Shown: one piece after another, positions 46,319 through 59,384 of the stretch
Layout: each line of letters begins with the position of its first letter
Numbering within the stretch: the stretch's first letter is position 1
The notes under the pieces: generated by a model
The model's input: the letters and a program-made list of their open reading frames with translations, nothing else
The model's database searches: none
Told to the model about the DNA's origin: nothing
Source of the DNA: Emergomyces orientalis
Lineage: Eukaryota; Ascomycota; Eurotiomycetes; Onygenales; Ajellomycetaceae
Direction: 5' to 3'
Assembly (NCBI GenBank): GCA_002110485.1
Contig: MOWL01000047.1
Span: 186,001-250,000 of the forward strand
DNA length: 64,000 bases
Position numbers and translations under genes: made by a program

Positions 46319-49300
46319 ATCTCGGTGTAATAATAACAGTAGGCAGAGGTAAAAAAAATATATCGCTAAAAGGAAATCCAAAATGAGTGATTGTTAAACA
46401 GGAAAATAGCTCTTCGGGTATATTAAGATAGATGTATAAAGTTTACTGCACGAGAAGCACAAGAAGGATTATAGTGGAATGTGAAAGGGAAACGAAAGGT
46501 TAACATGGGAGGTAGGTGCGTCGATAATGAAGTTTTATATTTCAAACGGAGTTGGACTGAAGGAGATAATTAGCCAAAGAGATTACCATCGCATGTAGAG
46601 AGGAAAGGAAAGATGGGGGGACTGTTCCAGAGTCAAAACGTACTAGCAAAGTGGTACAGGATGTACACAATCGACGAGGGCAGAAAAGTGCAATAGACTA
46701 AATAGCACAGAAAAGCCTCGTTAGAATTGAAACCAATTGAATATCAGAAAAAGAGAATCCGAGCTGAAGAAAAGCACATGATGAGCAGAACCACACAAAA
46801 CGGCGGAATTAATTGAGACATTAGAGTCATCAATAATCTATATCAGGGCATGTGAAGCCTTTTTATCGATGGCTATACGAGGTTGACAGCGAACCATGTT
46901 AGGCGCCTGCCCAAAGGCAGAGTCATGCATATGTCAAGAATACCATGAGCTAAATGTGGACCAGATGGAAAACATTATTCTTGTGTTCCTTGGGGGACGT
47001 GAAGGATGCTATAAACAACCGGAACTCGAAGTCCATGGCCAAGAAATCGTTTCAAAGTGGGTGCATCCCGGATTATAGGGCGGAATTCTAGACCATGAGG
47101 GTGAGAAGGAGCTGGCCAAGGAAATACAACATGCTGCAGCTTCTTCACTCCTGTTCCTCGATACGTGGTTCAATATAGTCCAGCTGAAAGGGCCAGAGTG
47201 GTACATGTACAAGTTTCGTTCGCATGGGAAGTCAGACACAAATCGGGCTGCCATGAATCAGGAGCCCACAATGGTCCGAATCAGTAGATTGAATTTGCTT
47301 AGAAAAGAATCTGAAAGCAATAACAGTATCATTTTATGACACGGAGGTTTAGATCTCCTGCGGGTAGGTAGCGCGAGTTGGGACGATCGAACAGATCATG
47401 ATACTTGAAGAGTTGTCTTCAAAAATCAGAAAGCAAACGCATGGACTGCAGGACCCGTAAAAAGCTGGTCTGACCAACTGTTGATTCAAGTCCGTGTTTA
47501 TGGATGCTATGGCTTCATAGCTGTAGAAATATTTCCCCCCGCAGCCATGACAACGAAACGGTGAGGCAAGTGCCAGAGCGGGTATCTCAAGTTGCACAAT
47601 CATGGCTGAGGAAAGGAAAAGGAAAAAGACAAAAGCGAAGCTTCAAATAATACGGAGGAGGTATGATCTTGTCATAAGGCCCAGCTCGCGCCATCCTCGA
47701 GAACAAAGGAGCCTTCTCCAGATGTTTTTGGACCTCATGCTAGTGAGGCTCCCAATATGTCAACCGCACGCCATGGTGGGATATAAACCCAATGGGCAGA
47801 AATTGGGCCTATAAATAGCATGAATACGTACTCCAGATTCGAAGCATGAGGTAATAGTCGGTTCGTCGACTATCGTATGGACGGTGAATAAGTTATGATT
47901 TGTTGTGCCAAACTTGAGCTTCCTGAATGCAAAGCCTCTTGATGGAGTTTCATTGGCCATCAAGGTATCAGGGTTCGTAAGAGTCCTTTGCGAAGGCTAC
48001 ACTCTTGACGCCTTGTTTCGGAGTTCCAAGACATAATCACTGATCAGAGAGGACGGATGTTCAGGAGGGGTTACTGAGCTGGGAATTTGGATAATTTCTC
48101 TTCTCAAGAATGTAGTACCACTACCAACAGCCCCCAGCTACACAACAAGTCTCACTCTGGGGTTGGAAAGTCATCCCACTGGCTTCCTTGGCGACGAGAA
48201 CAACATGGCTGATGACCGCAATACCAGGGAAATATTTCGAGAATTGACTCTGGAGAATTGGTCCCGAGAATTGGCGAATTTGGGGTCATGGTTGTTGGTC
48301 TGTTTAAGCTCGCTTTTTCGGCCTTGTTTGTTCCCAGACCAAGAAAGACCAAGAAAGGCCAAGAAAGACTAGAACCACTTTTTAGCCTCAAGCCACGTTG
48401 AAGGCACCATATTCCTCCACAAACACCCAAGAGCCCAAGACCAAGCTCCTTTTTCTCCACGTCAAAACATAGCCAGCCCCTGATCCCAAAGAGTGCCCGC
48501 TGGCCGTGGCCCGAATGATAACATGAGGAATCAGTATCCGGTCCTTCGCCCAGCATAGATTGTTCGAGAGGTCAATCTGCTAATTTTCTGTCCCTAGCAT
48601 TGCCATGTACGAAATCCGTCCCGTGAATATATTTACGGGTATTAATACGTATTAATGAGTCAACTCTCCGAATATCTATGCGTTTACCACCATGGAAATC
48701 CCCAATACTTTTCGAGGGGCACAGATTGACTGTTTTGAATTATGCCAAACTGCGCCTTCTCGTTCATTGCCGCTACTTCGCTCCACAGCACTCTCAACGA
48801 AAATGACGATAGGCAAAAATTTTTCTTTCGGCATTACCTGATTCTTTGCCCGGTTTGCCCCAAATTGTAGTTCCTGGCTCATCCTCCGGCTTCTCGGGCT
48901 CTGTCCGAGCACGCCGGAAACCATGAACTAAAGCGTTCCTAACTAATCATAAACACGACACTGGAGCTTCCCCGACGCCAAAACCTGCCGCGTGGGGCGT
49001 TTACGACCCGGTGTGGTTTGTTTGTCTTTTGCTAAGAGCTTTTGCTTTCCCTGATTGTTCACCTGCGTCACTCTCCCCCTGCAGCTTGGACTTTCTCCAG
49101 CTTTGTTAACATGTCCTTTCTCGTCAAATCATGGGCGACGTGATCTTCCAGATGCCCTCAAAGAAAATTATTGCAACTCATATTTGCCACTGGCCTCAAT
49201 GGAAGCTTTTGGCGTGTTGATCTTGTGGGGAAGCCAAGGCCGGTAGGGTTGTCTCCTAAACTGGGTATTTATCAACCCGTCACCCCCATTCTAGGGCTAC

Positions 49301-49788
49301 TTGAAAACCCCACGTTTACCATTCTTTACTGTGCCTATATAAACATTTCCTCTACGTTTTTCCTACCTCGGGAGTGGAGTGGGGACATTTTGCCTTCTGA
49401 AGAGAAAGCTGATGCCCAGAATCAGACTCGGCCGCTTTCTTCCACCTAGCCTCATAAACTCGGCGTCTCGAGGTGAGAACTGAGCAGCTTCGGTCTTTCT
49501 CAGTGCAGATCGAATTATAGCTCACGTTTTGGCTTTTTCATTACCCCGGCTTTGCCGATTCTTCGGGGGAATGCCGTTATTTACCCCGCAAAAATGTCAA
49601 CTCAATTATAAACATTCTGATTGCGTTTGACTTGCACGCCCTGCGAAAGGTTAGTATATAATATTCCTGAATATGCCATTTAGGAACTTCAACAGACAAA
49701 ACTTCCCCCGACTCGTACGAGGCAGCCTCTCTTCAGGTTTCTTGAATATTGCGAATTGCTCAACTCATATTTTTGACCATTCAGCATC
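46319..49788. other. Long divergent spacer, 3.5 kb
   Basis: Between laccase and MFS starts. Only short frames without domains. It has a short AAGAAAGACC-type tandem at 48342-48368 and the MFS leader with an upstream ORF at the right end. No gene is supported. Confidence 0.5.
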
Positions 49789-49792
49789 ATGA
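49673..49792 (+). promoter_or_regulatory. Upstream ORF overlapping the MFS transporter start (ATGA)
   Basis: ATG at 49673 opens a 39-codon frame in a different frame from the transporter and ends TGA at 49790-49792, so stop and main ATG overlap as ATGA. If the transcript starts upstream of 49673 it would reduce or gate translation of the transporter. Transcript start is unknown. Confidence 0.4.
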
Positions 49793-51686
49793 AGCCTTCC
49801 AAGGAAGAGCTTCAGGGGGTGGAAAACCGATCACTTGAGAAGCTTGCTGAAACGGGCACGAGTCTCGAGGAAACCTACTTGAAAGCCGGGTTGAGCCCTG
49901 ACGATGCTTCATTTCTGGCCAATTTTACGGAGGAGCAGAGGACAAAATGTGTTCGCAAGGTATTAATAACTGTCGTACCTTCATCACTCTATAATTTTGG
50001 ATTTACTTATTTTTATTTATTTTTTAACATAGGTTGACTGGCGACTACCACCAGTCTTAATGATTCTCTACCTTTGTGCATATATTGACCGAGCCAATAT
50101 TGGTGAGTTGAGTCGAAATAAATCACAAAATTTTCATTCCCCAGATCCTGGGATCCCGGTTCACCTACTTCACCAGTTGTGGTGTTGTGGTAAAAATTCA
50201 AATGTCTGACTAGAGAAGGTAACGCCAAAATCGAGGGGCTTTTGGAGGACCTTAATATGTCTGGGCCCCAGTATAATATTGCCCTGGCCATCTTTTTCGT
50301 TCCCTACGTACTTTTCGGTATGTTATTCCCAAGTCATCCATGATTCGACGATATTGAGCACAATCCTAACCTTTGAGTGTACGTATAGAGGTTCCCAGCA
50401 ATATTCTTCTTGGAAGATTTAAGCGACCATCGGTGTATATTGGAATACTGACCCTCGGATGGGGTATTGTCATGACACTCACATGTGTTGTGAAAAATTT
50501 CGCGGGCCTTGTAGCGACTCGTTTTCTGCTCGGTGTTTTCGAGTAAGTTCGGCCATTGAACCTCGTTGACCATATTTCTGATTTTACCTCCCTTGAACTA
50601 ACAGTAGCTCTCTTCTTTGAATCTAGGGCCGGATTCTTTCCTGGTGCTGTATGGACAATCTCGAGATGGTATTTACCACACGAAACTCAGACCAGACTTG
50701 CTATCTTTTATACGGCCAGTGCCTTAGCCGGCGCATTTTCAGGCCTGCTTGCATTTGGCCTCGCCAAACTGGACGGCATTGGCGGACTTGAAGGCTGGCG
50801 ATGGATCTTCCTCATTGAAGGCGTAGCTTCCGTGCTTCTCGGAGTCGCCTGTTTCTTTATTCTAGTGGACTCGCCTGCGCTCTCCACAAGCTGGCTCGAA
50901 CCACATGAGATCCGATATCTGGAACTTCGACTGCTCGCGGAACGAGGCCGCCAAGTTGTCGATGAGAGAGCCAACAAATTCGATTGGAAGACTCTATTGT
51001 CGGTTCTTAAAGACGGACATCTTTACCTGCAAGTGCTGAACTTCTGGTCCAACGCCGTGCCTAACTACGGACTCAAATTCACCATGCCCCAAATCATAAA
51101 GAATATGGGTTACACGTCTGCAAATGCGCAACTGCTCACCATGCCTCCTTATTTCGCTGGAGCAATCTCCGCATACCTCTCGTCCGTTTATGCCGACAGG
51201 CTCCGCTGGCGCATGCCGCCCATAGTTATAGGCCAGTTTTGTGTGATTATCGCATTCGCCATCCTCTTCGCCAAAGCAGCTGAGATCGAGAGTAACATCG
51301 CTCTCTGCTACTTCGCCGTGGTCTTGGCCTGCATTGGATTCTATCCAATCCTCCCCGCCACAAACGCGTGGACGCTGAACAATCTTGCCGGGGAAAGGAA
51401 GCGCGCCATGGGCATTGCGTTCATGATCTCTATGGGAAATTGCGGAGGCATTCCCGGCTCGTTCATATATCTTGAGAAGGAAAAGCCCAAGTATCCCACA
51501 GGTTTTGGCTCCTCGTTTGCATTTGCGAGTGCCGGCGTCATTGCTGCCTTGATACTGGAGTTCATCTTTACGACTAGGAACAAGCGTCGTGCGAAGATGT
51601 CAGAGGAAGAAATACATGCCAAATATACGTATGAGCAATTACAGAAGATGGGCGACCGGTCACCACTTTTTAAGTATATGCTTTAA
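49789..51686 (+). CDS. MFS transporter, anion:cation symporter family (Dal5/Tna1-like)
   Basis: Plasma-membrane proton-coupled transporter for small organic anions (allantoate, nicotinate, pantothenate or similar). Five exons: 49789-49959, 50033-50102, 50219-50317, 50389-50542, 50627-51686; 517 aa. Junctions give CVRK-VDWRLPPVLM, DRANIG-NAKIEGL, PYVLFE-VPSNILL and LGVFE-AGFFPGAVW, all family-typical. The first helix contains LYLCAYIDRANIGNAK; the second-loop block NILLGRF and the helix-4/5 sequence GFFPGAVWTISRWYLPHETQTR are hallmarks. About twelve membrane helices are expected; the soluble loop DSPALSTSWLEPHEIRYL joins the halves. Substrate cannot be set by sequence. The uORF at its start suggests translational control. 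Confidence 0.92.
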
Positions 51687-52514
51687 AAGAGCAGATAATT
51701 CTATACGGGCGTGTGCGAATCTAAAGGGAGAATACTTCTCTTCAAATATTTCTTCCATCTAAATTGATTTTAGAGTCACCGAAGAACATTTTTCCCATAC
51801 CATGAATAGAACGGACCTGTAGATGAATTTTGCGAGAAGAAAGTAGGGCGAAATGATTGGATTCTTTGTATTTATAATTTCTCTGATGAAATGATCAACC
51901 TGGTAGAACAGGGATGTTCACTGGCAAGCCTCAGCACTGATTACAATACCCAGTTCCTATTTAAAAGTGTTTCAGGATAAATTGATAGATGTCAGAAAAA
52001 TATTCTTTTTTTTTTTAATATATTCATTTTAGATGTTCGTGAAATCAGCAAATATTTGGCTGATTGAAAATATCTAGCTGCCATCTTCAACTATTTCCAG
52101 CAGCGTTCAAAATTTATACACTTTTGGTCAAGCTTGCCAGGTGCAGCAGGTACGTAGATCTGTCAACCACCCTATTTAACCATATCAGGTTAGAGGGCAT
52201 TTAAATCACCTCCATGGCCTGTTCAGGGGTTTTGCCTTTCTGGTTTGAGATTCCTCATCAATTGAGCTCTCTATCAACAAATCCTCCCTTGGCACCTTTA
52301 GTTTCGCCTCATGAAGAAATCTGAATGGACCCGATCCTTTCGGGTTGGGCCAGCTATCCTTAGATGTAGCCACCTGACCAAACATGTCCGAGCCGGGGCG
52401 CCACCTCTCTCTTCATATCTCACTACATATAAAAAAGCTAAACAACCTTATATTTGCCCGCGCGCTTTTACAGCCCGCCAATACCGAGCGTCACTTCCAC
52501 CTCCGCCAAAATTC
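51687..52514. other. Intergenic region, MFS to frameshifted gene
   Basis: 3' flank of the MFS gene and promoter-like sequence; a T run at 52007. Nothing else. Confidence 0.5.
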
Positions 52515-53174
52515 ATGTCCACTTCCGCAGCCCCCTCAAGCACTGAACCCTCCCACGCCGAAAACATCCGTGATTGCCTGCATGATTTTAAGCACGACAA
52601 ATGGGGCAGGGTAATCTGCCGCTGCACGTACGGCGACGATGAAGCTTGGGCTCGATTTCAGCAAATCGTCACTAAGCGATCGCGCAAGAGGATGGCGGAA
52701 CCCGATGTGCCCCCCGAAGTTGCAAACAGCCTCGAGTGGACATTTGTTTTGTGTCGGATCCGACTGCACTTGACGGCGCATCGAGGGACCAGCTTTGCGC
52801 TCGCTTCCTCGCTTGGGCGGCCGAGGCAGAAAAGACCGAGCAACCACGCGCAGTCGGAACACATTGGACTGGCGTGAGATCACAGTGGTATATTTTCTCT
52901 ATTCAGGTCGACGAGGAGTCGCTGCGCAGTGTGGTCGAATGGAATCCGGATGATGCTCTGGATGGGAGCTGGGTTCATCTTGTGCGTGCTGACGAGGACC
53001 AGGATTTTTTCTCAAAATGCCAAAACGGAAGATGACGACGAAGAGGTGGCAGATGAGGGTTGGATGATGATTGCGGCATATATGATCGGACCGGATTTCT
53101 ACGATGCAATCGGACTGACGCCTGAAGACTGGTATGCTTTCTACTCGGCCCCGCCTGGGTTTATGCTTTATTGA
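52515..53174 (+). pseudogene. Doubly frameshifted gene of an uncharacterised fungal protein family
   Basis: The reading starts at ATG 52515 (MSTSAAPSSTEPSHAEN), runs in one frame to about 52745 with DKWGRVICRCTYGDDEAWARF, moves to a second frame (SDPTALDGASRDQL to LVRADEDQDFF, about 52749-53005) and returns to the first (DDDEEVADEGWMMIAAYMIG, ending at 53174). The protein-like sequence across all three parts resembles a small uncharacterised family I recall as multi-copy in Eurotiomycetes. A 47-nt GT-AG intron (52744-52790) could rescue the first shift but would remove family-like residues; no intron explains the second, which lies next to a T6 run. So it is a pseudogene or carries homopolymer sequencing errors. 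No function is known. Confidence 0.6.
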
Positions 53175-56100
53175 TATTATATATCACGGTTTGACGTTGA
53201 GTTAAAATCATTATCAAGATGAAAATATAGACAAAGGTATTTTAGGTACTTGGGGTCAGCTACTATGCTTCCTCAGTCTTCAAAGGCATACTTCAAACTA
53301 AGAGATTTTGTGATTTTGTCTCGAGCTTCTTCAGCTCGGCCAGCAATTGCCCAATGGCGTGTTTCTGCTCGAAATGCGTTCTGGCCATATTTGGTCTGGC
53401 TGCCCATGTTTATGCACGTAAACCAGGGTATCTACCTGAAGTAGTGTAAGCGGGTAGGGAGAGAGGGAAATATCCTATCTATCAGCGGCGGAAAAGGCTC
53501 AAGTGACTTTAATTATGGGGGAGGAGAATGCCGTCACACCTCGTTCTAAAGGCAATCTTTAACTACGCTCCGTCGGTTCTTCTACAGTCCTTAGTTTTCT
53601 GTTACAGCGAGGACGGTTATGCTTTTACATTTCTGGTATCTCAATATCCACTTGCTCAGCACATATCAGTGGCTTCTTGCGTCTACAGCGTCGCCGCTAA
53701 TAAGGACCACAGCAATAGTGACACCCCTTTCTCCAAGGATATCAGGCTTTGACATTACTAACAGCCACTGGGACTGAGCTCATATTCCCGGGCAGTGATG
53801 CCTTCGATTTCAATTAACTAGCTACGTACTGGGGTGAAAAACGAAGATTTGCGGAAAGAATCAAACACCCCTCGTTTATGAACCCATACAAACGGCCCAC
53901 AACAGAGAACAGCAAGACGGAACATTATTTTTATTAGTACAACAGAGGGGCAATGCTAACTTAGTTAACCGCCTATTCATTTGCAATTTGCCATAAATAC
54001 CGAACAGAAGAGAAAGTCGCATCATCACCTTAGTTGTGAATATTAGGCGCACCGGATCGAGAATATAATTGTGTTTTCAAGCCTCAGGCCTCCGAAATTA
54101 CCGCTTGTATCTGGGCTTTGATTTGATATCGGCAAGGTTGACTTCGAAATTTAATACGCAGATTACGTATTTCCCGCTGCCTCCAGTCTCCCGTCCCCGA
54201 GTTAGCCTGCAATGCAACCTGTTAGCCTAGGAAACGTATGTACGCGGTATAAACTGGTGTAAACTGGTGTAGTGTTTGTGTGGCTGGCAGCTACTCCGAT
54301 GAAGCTGCAATTGTAGTTTCCAGCCACTTCTTCGTCCAATCCAGCCACAGCCATACTTTCTAGCATTGAAAAGGTAGCTGGGTAACTTGGCTTGGAAGAT
54401 CATGTACGTTTCTGGAGCCCAAAAAATTTCTTCTTTTTTGGGTGAGGGGAGGGGAAGGGAAGACACGCACCGAGCATTTGGCTTCTAATTGGGACTGATG
54501 TTGTATCCCGTCTTTTCAATACTGCGACTGTTTCCAACAGACTTGGATGGGGGGCACCGATTTTCAGAAGAATTGCACGGGAACTCAGCCGCAGATGAGT
54601 CTATCGGTGGAACGTCGCAAGATGACCACTCTGCTCTCGTGCAGCGTCCGATTCCCCGGCAGCGACACCCGTGGATTGGCCTGGTTTTTGGTCGTCAACT
54701 GCACCAGCTACCTCTCCGCTTTGGCTACTCTCAATATTTCCCTTTTTTGCTGGTACTAAATATGGAGTCGGCGCGGCAGCCGCCGGGTGTGGAATATTTT
54801 GGTTTGGGTGATTCAACGCAAGCCCAACTTGGACTCGCTGTGCATCAGACATTTGGTAGCGTGGCTCCATTTTCATTTTTGCCTGTTGAAAATGACTTCC
54901 TTGGCCCGAATGTTCGTACCCCTGTAGATGAGCCCTATGGCCTTGAAATCCTTGACCCTGGCCTCCTTGACCCTGGAGACCCTCACTCTCCGACTGTGAC
55001 GTACACCGCCGCGTCTTCTTGTGTGAACAACGGATACAGGAACAAAAGACCCTCCCGAGGGTATTGGCTACAAAAAGTAGTTCCATAGTGAGACTGTATT
55101 AACTGCGATAGGAAAACAGCTTCTTAGATCAACTGTGAGAAATGTGGTTTCTTGTTATATACAGCAGACAATCATTAGCACTTACTGCTTGTCTGAATAT
55201 GTGGGTCTCTTTGCAATCGGGTGCACGGCCAAAGCTAAGTAAGGAGATAAGGCGCCTGGATATGTAGGAGGTATTGTATTGTGATAGCAGGAAGGGCGGA
55301 TGATAGGCGAAACGAAACAAGGCGAAAATAAATCAAGACATTAAACCAGGTTCAAAAAAGCGGCAGGCAACGTGAATAACAGAAGCCATTTTGTGTTAGC
55401 CAGCTGAAAAAAACCCAAAAAAAAAAAAAAACCAAAGGGCGAGGAGAGGGCCTTATCTCCTACAACCGAAAAACGAATGACTGAAGCGATTAAACGAGTG
55501 GCTGGCCGAAGCAGATATTTTAACATATATATAAATATCGCGGTAGAGAAAGAGAATAAGAGAAGAGAAGAGCGAAAAACGAATAGGGAGAGACCTGTTT
55601 ATTTATATAACAAAGAGCCCAAGCAAATTGGCTGAGAAGGAGCGGAGGTTGACCCTCCCCTTTTTTCCGTGGCAGGTACTCCTCCTTACTGTTCTCATTC
55701 AGATGTCTTGTGTGTACTGTACAATGCCTAGTACGAGTATGCTTGAAATTCACAATGAACCATTTGTCGTTCCAGGCCAGTTCAAATAGATCAGATTTTC
55801 CCATTCCACAGCAACAAGATGAGGCAAACTGATGCCAATGATAATGCTTATTTCCAATACCCCATTCTGCTTCTACTGCTGTTAAAAAGTGTTTATTGTT
55901 CGAAGCTCTGCTCTACCACGATGCAGCAACTCTCCTGGAAACCGCGACTTAATTTTGCCAGAACATGCATGGCACAGAAGTTCTACGAAGCCTCATATCT
56001 TTATTCTCAAATGCAGATGTCATGGGCAGGCCCAAAATGCACAGGTATATACATAGACTTATATGGCTCTCTGTGCAGGACATGGGGCAACGTGTCTCGA

Positions 56101-58259
56101 CGAATTTACAGTCTCAATTGACTCCGAATTGACTACATTGAAACATAAAATTCCGTTTTGGGAAATTTTGATCAAGGGTTACGATATCACGTGGTCATGG
56201 TTAGAACAATGAATAGATAGTAGATGCCTTCAAAAGGATAAACTTCTCCCACCTCTGGCTCTTACTCTTGTGTTGAATTTACTTTTCCACAATTTGCAGC
56301 AGGTTGAGCCCCAGTTACTGAATTATTTTTTAATTCCTTTGCAGCTGACTGATATATACCTATTGCCAGCGCCTGGCGTTCGCTCTCCGGAAATCAGTCA
56401 GCCTTTCCCGGTAGTAGGTTTGTATCCATATGAAACGCAGCGAAATTTGGCTCTCTGCAATTCGGCGAAGTTTTCCATGCCTTTGGCCAACTATTGGAGA
56501 AACTATTGGGGAACTCCACGGTACCCGTGCCGATAATGATGATTATCAATGCTCTTCCTCCACCAGACAGATTTAACGGTTCTTTTTGCAAGCTTTAGGT
56601 TCCAACCGCATCCGCATTTCATGAGACATGGGCCAAACGTCAGGCGTTACATTCCTCTTCTCTGTCCCTGTCAGGTACCAACCCCAGTGTTCATTATGGC
56701 TCAAGTATTCTTCCCAAGCAAATAGAAAGACTCGAGTAAAATTCAACGATCAATTCAATGTTCGAAGCAGAGAGTCAAAGCCTAGCAGTGTCCTGCTACA
56801 GAGAGCGTGGATGTTGTGAGCCCGGGAACAGGGCACAGCAAGCACCCGATGGTCCGGTTTAATGTCACGCCACTCCGTATCTTCACGGACTTTATACAGG
56901 GTACCGTACCCCTCTATCTGCATCTGTACCGCTCATTTGGCGTGGTGGTATTTTCCGAATCCTCATATCATAATAGAGCCTTTGGATCCTGAAGAACTTG
57001 GCGCCGAGGTGGGGTCTGGCGTTAACTCAAAAAGACCTCATAACTTGTCCAGCGAGCTTAAAATAGAAATTTGCCTGAAGGTGCAGAGAGGTAAATTTCA
57101 ACAAGAGGAGAGAGAGTCAAAATAAAATTTCTCTTCGCATATAAGAACATCCTACATGTGGCTTTCTGGATCGCTCTTGGTGAGAGAGCAAACTGGAGAG
57201 GGATTTGAAGGTCCTTTCGAGAATCAATCACCTGACTTGCAGATGCCTTAAGATCAACTTGGCGCCTGCACGATGGCTTGACACAGCAGGCTTCGATCTG
57301 ATACGCCATGGCTGGCCCACTCTTAGCCACGCCGCCCGCCAATCTGGAACGTTGAGGGTCTGAACTTTTAGTCTGCGACAAACCTTAGCTCCCCCTGCAG
57401 ATCTTGGCCCGGGATTGGTGCAGGGGTGGCCGGGCCAAGACCCCGCGATCGATGCGAGAGAGCGCTTTCGTTTGTGATTGGCCTTTAGGACGATGTCAAC
57501 CTTTTGCCCAAGAGCCCCCAGCTCTGTAATCCCATGGCTGCAGGCATAGCTTCTTTGGCCAGGGTTCAATGTCCTGCCATGGGTGCCACCACCCAGAATC
57601 TATGTGTCTATTTTGAGATCCGAGCTGGTGCGACATCAGCTGTAACATGGTATGCCCTATCCGCCTTCTTCGCGCTCTCATTGCTCCGTTGTGTAACGAG
57701 ATTTCTTTCCAAGCTCTGCCAGTGTCTCTGCCAGGATGTATTCCGGGCTCCGTGTTTGATTTAAAACTGCCTGTCATCTTTCTGGGTGACTGCTGTCTTC
57801 CTTCTAGAGGCAAAATGAGATGAAGCCCTTGTGCTTCGCTCTGCCTGCAACGAAATCCACGATTTGTGATGTATAGTACTGTTTATCATTTCTCTCTCTT
57901 TGCTAGTTACCTACAAACTTTAATTATTTATAACACGGGTTCATATACATTCATTTTCTTTGACTGCCGGCTCGGTTTTCTTTTCCTCTTCTGTAAGTGG
58001 TGATAGTCACCAAATATTTGTTCTAAGGCAGAACTCTCGACTTGCTTATACGTCTTTTCTTGTTGCGGATAGCCGGTGTTGCTATTATCTGTTGTTGGCC
58101 CTGCTGGTCGGTGATTGCTTTTATTTCTTTACTGTTCGCTTCTGCGTCGATTTCGATATCTGGATCGCTTTTGCTCGGCCGAACACCAACTCCCAGGTTT
58201 CTTTTCTCACTCGACATATGACCTTTTCTTTTCTTACATATATGCAATAGGCATTCAAG
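53175..58259. other. Gene-poor 5 kb stretch
   Basis: No gene with recognisable domains. It has the antiparallel ORF pair at 54498-55088, an A14 run near 55418, and AT-rich sequence. The right 400 bp look like promoter and leader of the next gene. Possible undetected short-exon genes cannot be excluded. Confidence 0.5.
54498..55088. other. Antiparallel overlapping open frames, coding strand unresolved
   Basis: On the plus strand an ATG at 54498 opens about 196 codons (ends at 55088; MLYPVFSILRLFPTDLDG at the start). On the minus strand, ATG 55086 to 54601 opens 161 codons with a Gly/Gln repeat section (GLQGQGGQGQGFQGHRAH) and an Ala/Pro segment (NIPHPAAAAPTPYLVPAK). Composition favours the minus strand, whose low-complexity Gly-Gln-His pattern is common in real fungal proteins, but neither has a known domain. 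The minus frame may be one exon of a larger gene; the sequence before it could end in an acceptor near 55025 (CACAAG). Confidence 0.3.
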
Positions 58260-59384
58260 ATGCAAATAGTATCAGTGTCACTATATGCTTTCGCTCTCTT
58301 CTCATCGGTTCATCCAGGCGTTGCGAAGCAGGAGCTAGATCGGTCATTTTTCCGCAAGTCTACGAATCTTGATGAAAGCATATTGCGTGATGCCTTTGAC
58401 CTGCTACAAATTGGATATGACCTAGAGAAGAGAGCACCATTACCGCAGCAGGATGCTCCATCCCAGTCTCCGACGGAACAGAGTCCGCCAACTGAGACCT
58501 CAGAACCTGCTCCACCGCCCGTATTCGACGAACAACGATTCAATGCATCCGCAACCGCGGGCTGTCTCGAGGCTCTTGACGACTTAGAGAGTGTTGTGAA
58601 TCCGTCTGGTATGGCGGCTTGCTTCAATATTCCTTATTTCGACAATGCAACCGGCGCATTCGAGGCTGATATCAGAGTTTATCAAGTGACTGAGGCTGTG
58701 GGAGATTTTGCGGGAATCCAACTTTCCGAGTATACGCTGCAGATGAACATACCGCAGGCCACAATTTCGGATCCCCTTCGGCTTGTTGATGGCACTCTGG
58801 ATGGCCAGCAGGAGATGGCATTGTTACAAGAATTCCGACATTTCGGCCAAATATCGACGCTGCTACAACTTGACAAACTGACACAGTATGTTTATCTCCA
58901 GAACTATACCATCCTTTTTCTATAAACCTGCCCTCCTGAGTATTTTTCTCCCTCGAATTCCAAAAAACCAAAAATTCCCTAACCCGATATTTACAGAGAT
59001 GATATCCGCGTCCTTCTAATCCCAAACATAACTGTCGGCGCCTCGAACCCACAAAGCCAACAAGTCGTCATGACCACATTATCTTCAGATACCCTATCCT
59101 ACGTCGCAGGATTTTTCACCAACGAAGACAACTCCCCTGTCAACATCACCATACCCGATGCCAGTTCCAGACTCCCAGATATCGTATCTGCAGCGACGGC
59201 ATTCGTTTTGCCAGGCACTACGTTAGGTATATTCCCAACTGGTTTGATAATAACCTGTATTTGGGCCGGGGCATTTTTAGGTGCTGTGGGGTACGGAACT
59301 TTAACCCGGATGAAGTTCCGGGATCATTATCGGCGACGGTTACGGATGGCAGCTGTGAGGGCAGAGGGTAATGCGAGGATTTAG
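58260..59384 (+). CDS. Secretory-pathway single-pass membrane protein, unknown function
   Basis: Two exons, 58260-58885 and 58997-59384; 337 aa. Signal peptide about 1-22 (MQIVSVSLYAFALFSSVHPG). A Pro/Ser/Glu-rich linker (about 60-90) leads into a conserved lumenal or extracellular domain with a Cys pair (CLEALDDLESVV... and MAACFNIPYFDN), N-glycosylation sequons (FNAS, DNAT) and the block YTLQMNIPQATISDPLRL. The junction gives DKLTQ-DDIRVLLIP. One transmembrane helix near the C-terminus (about 298-320, TGLIITCIWAGAFLGAVGYG) is followed by a short basic cytosolic tail (KFRDHYRRRLRMAAVRAEGN). So it is a type I membrane protein. I recall similar ascomycete proteins without assigned function; no enzyme motif is seen. 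Confidence 0.8.

Noticed and set aside
48152..48556. 134-codon minus-strand frame in the laccase-MFS spacer
   Set aside because: No domain, odd Gly/Leu composition and no splice partners; likely chance.
57058..57813. Overlapping minus-strand frames of about 105-113 codons
   Set aside because: Different frames without a shared protein pattern; no acceptor/donor combination gives a sensible product.
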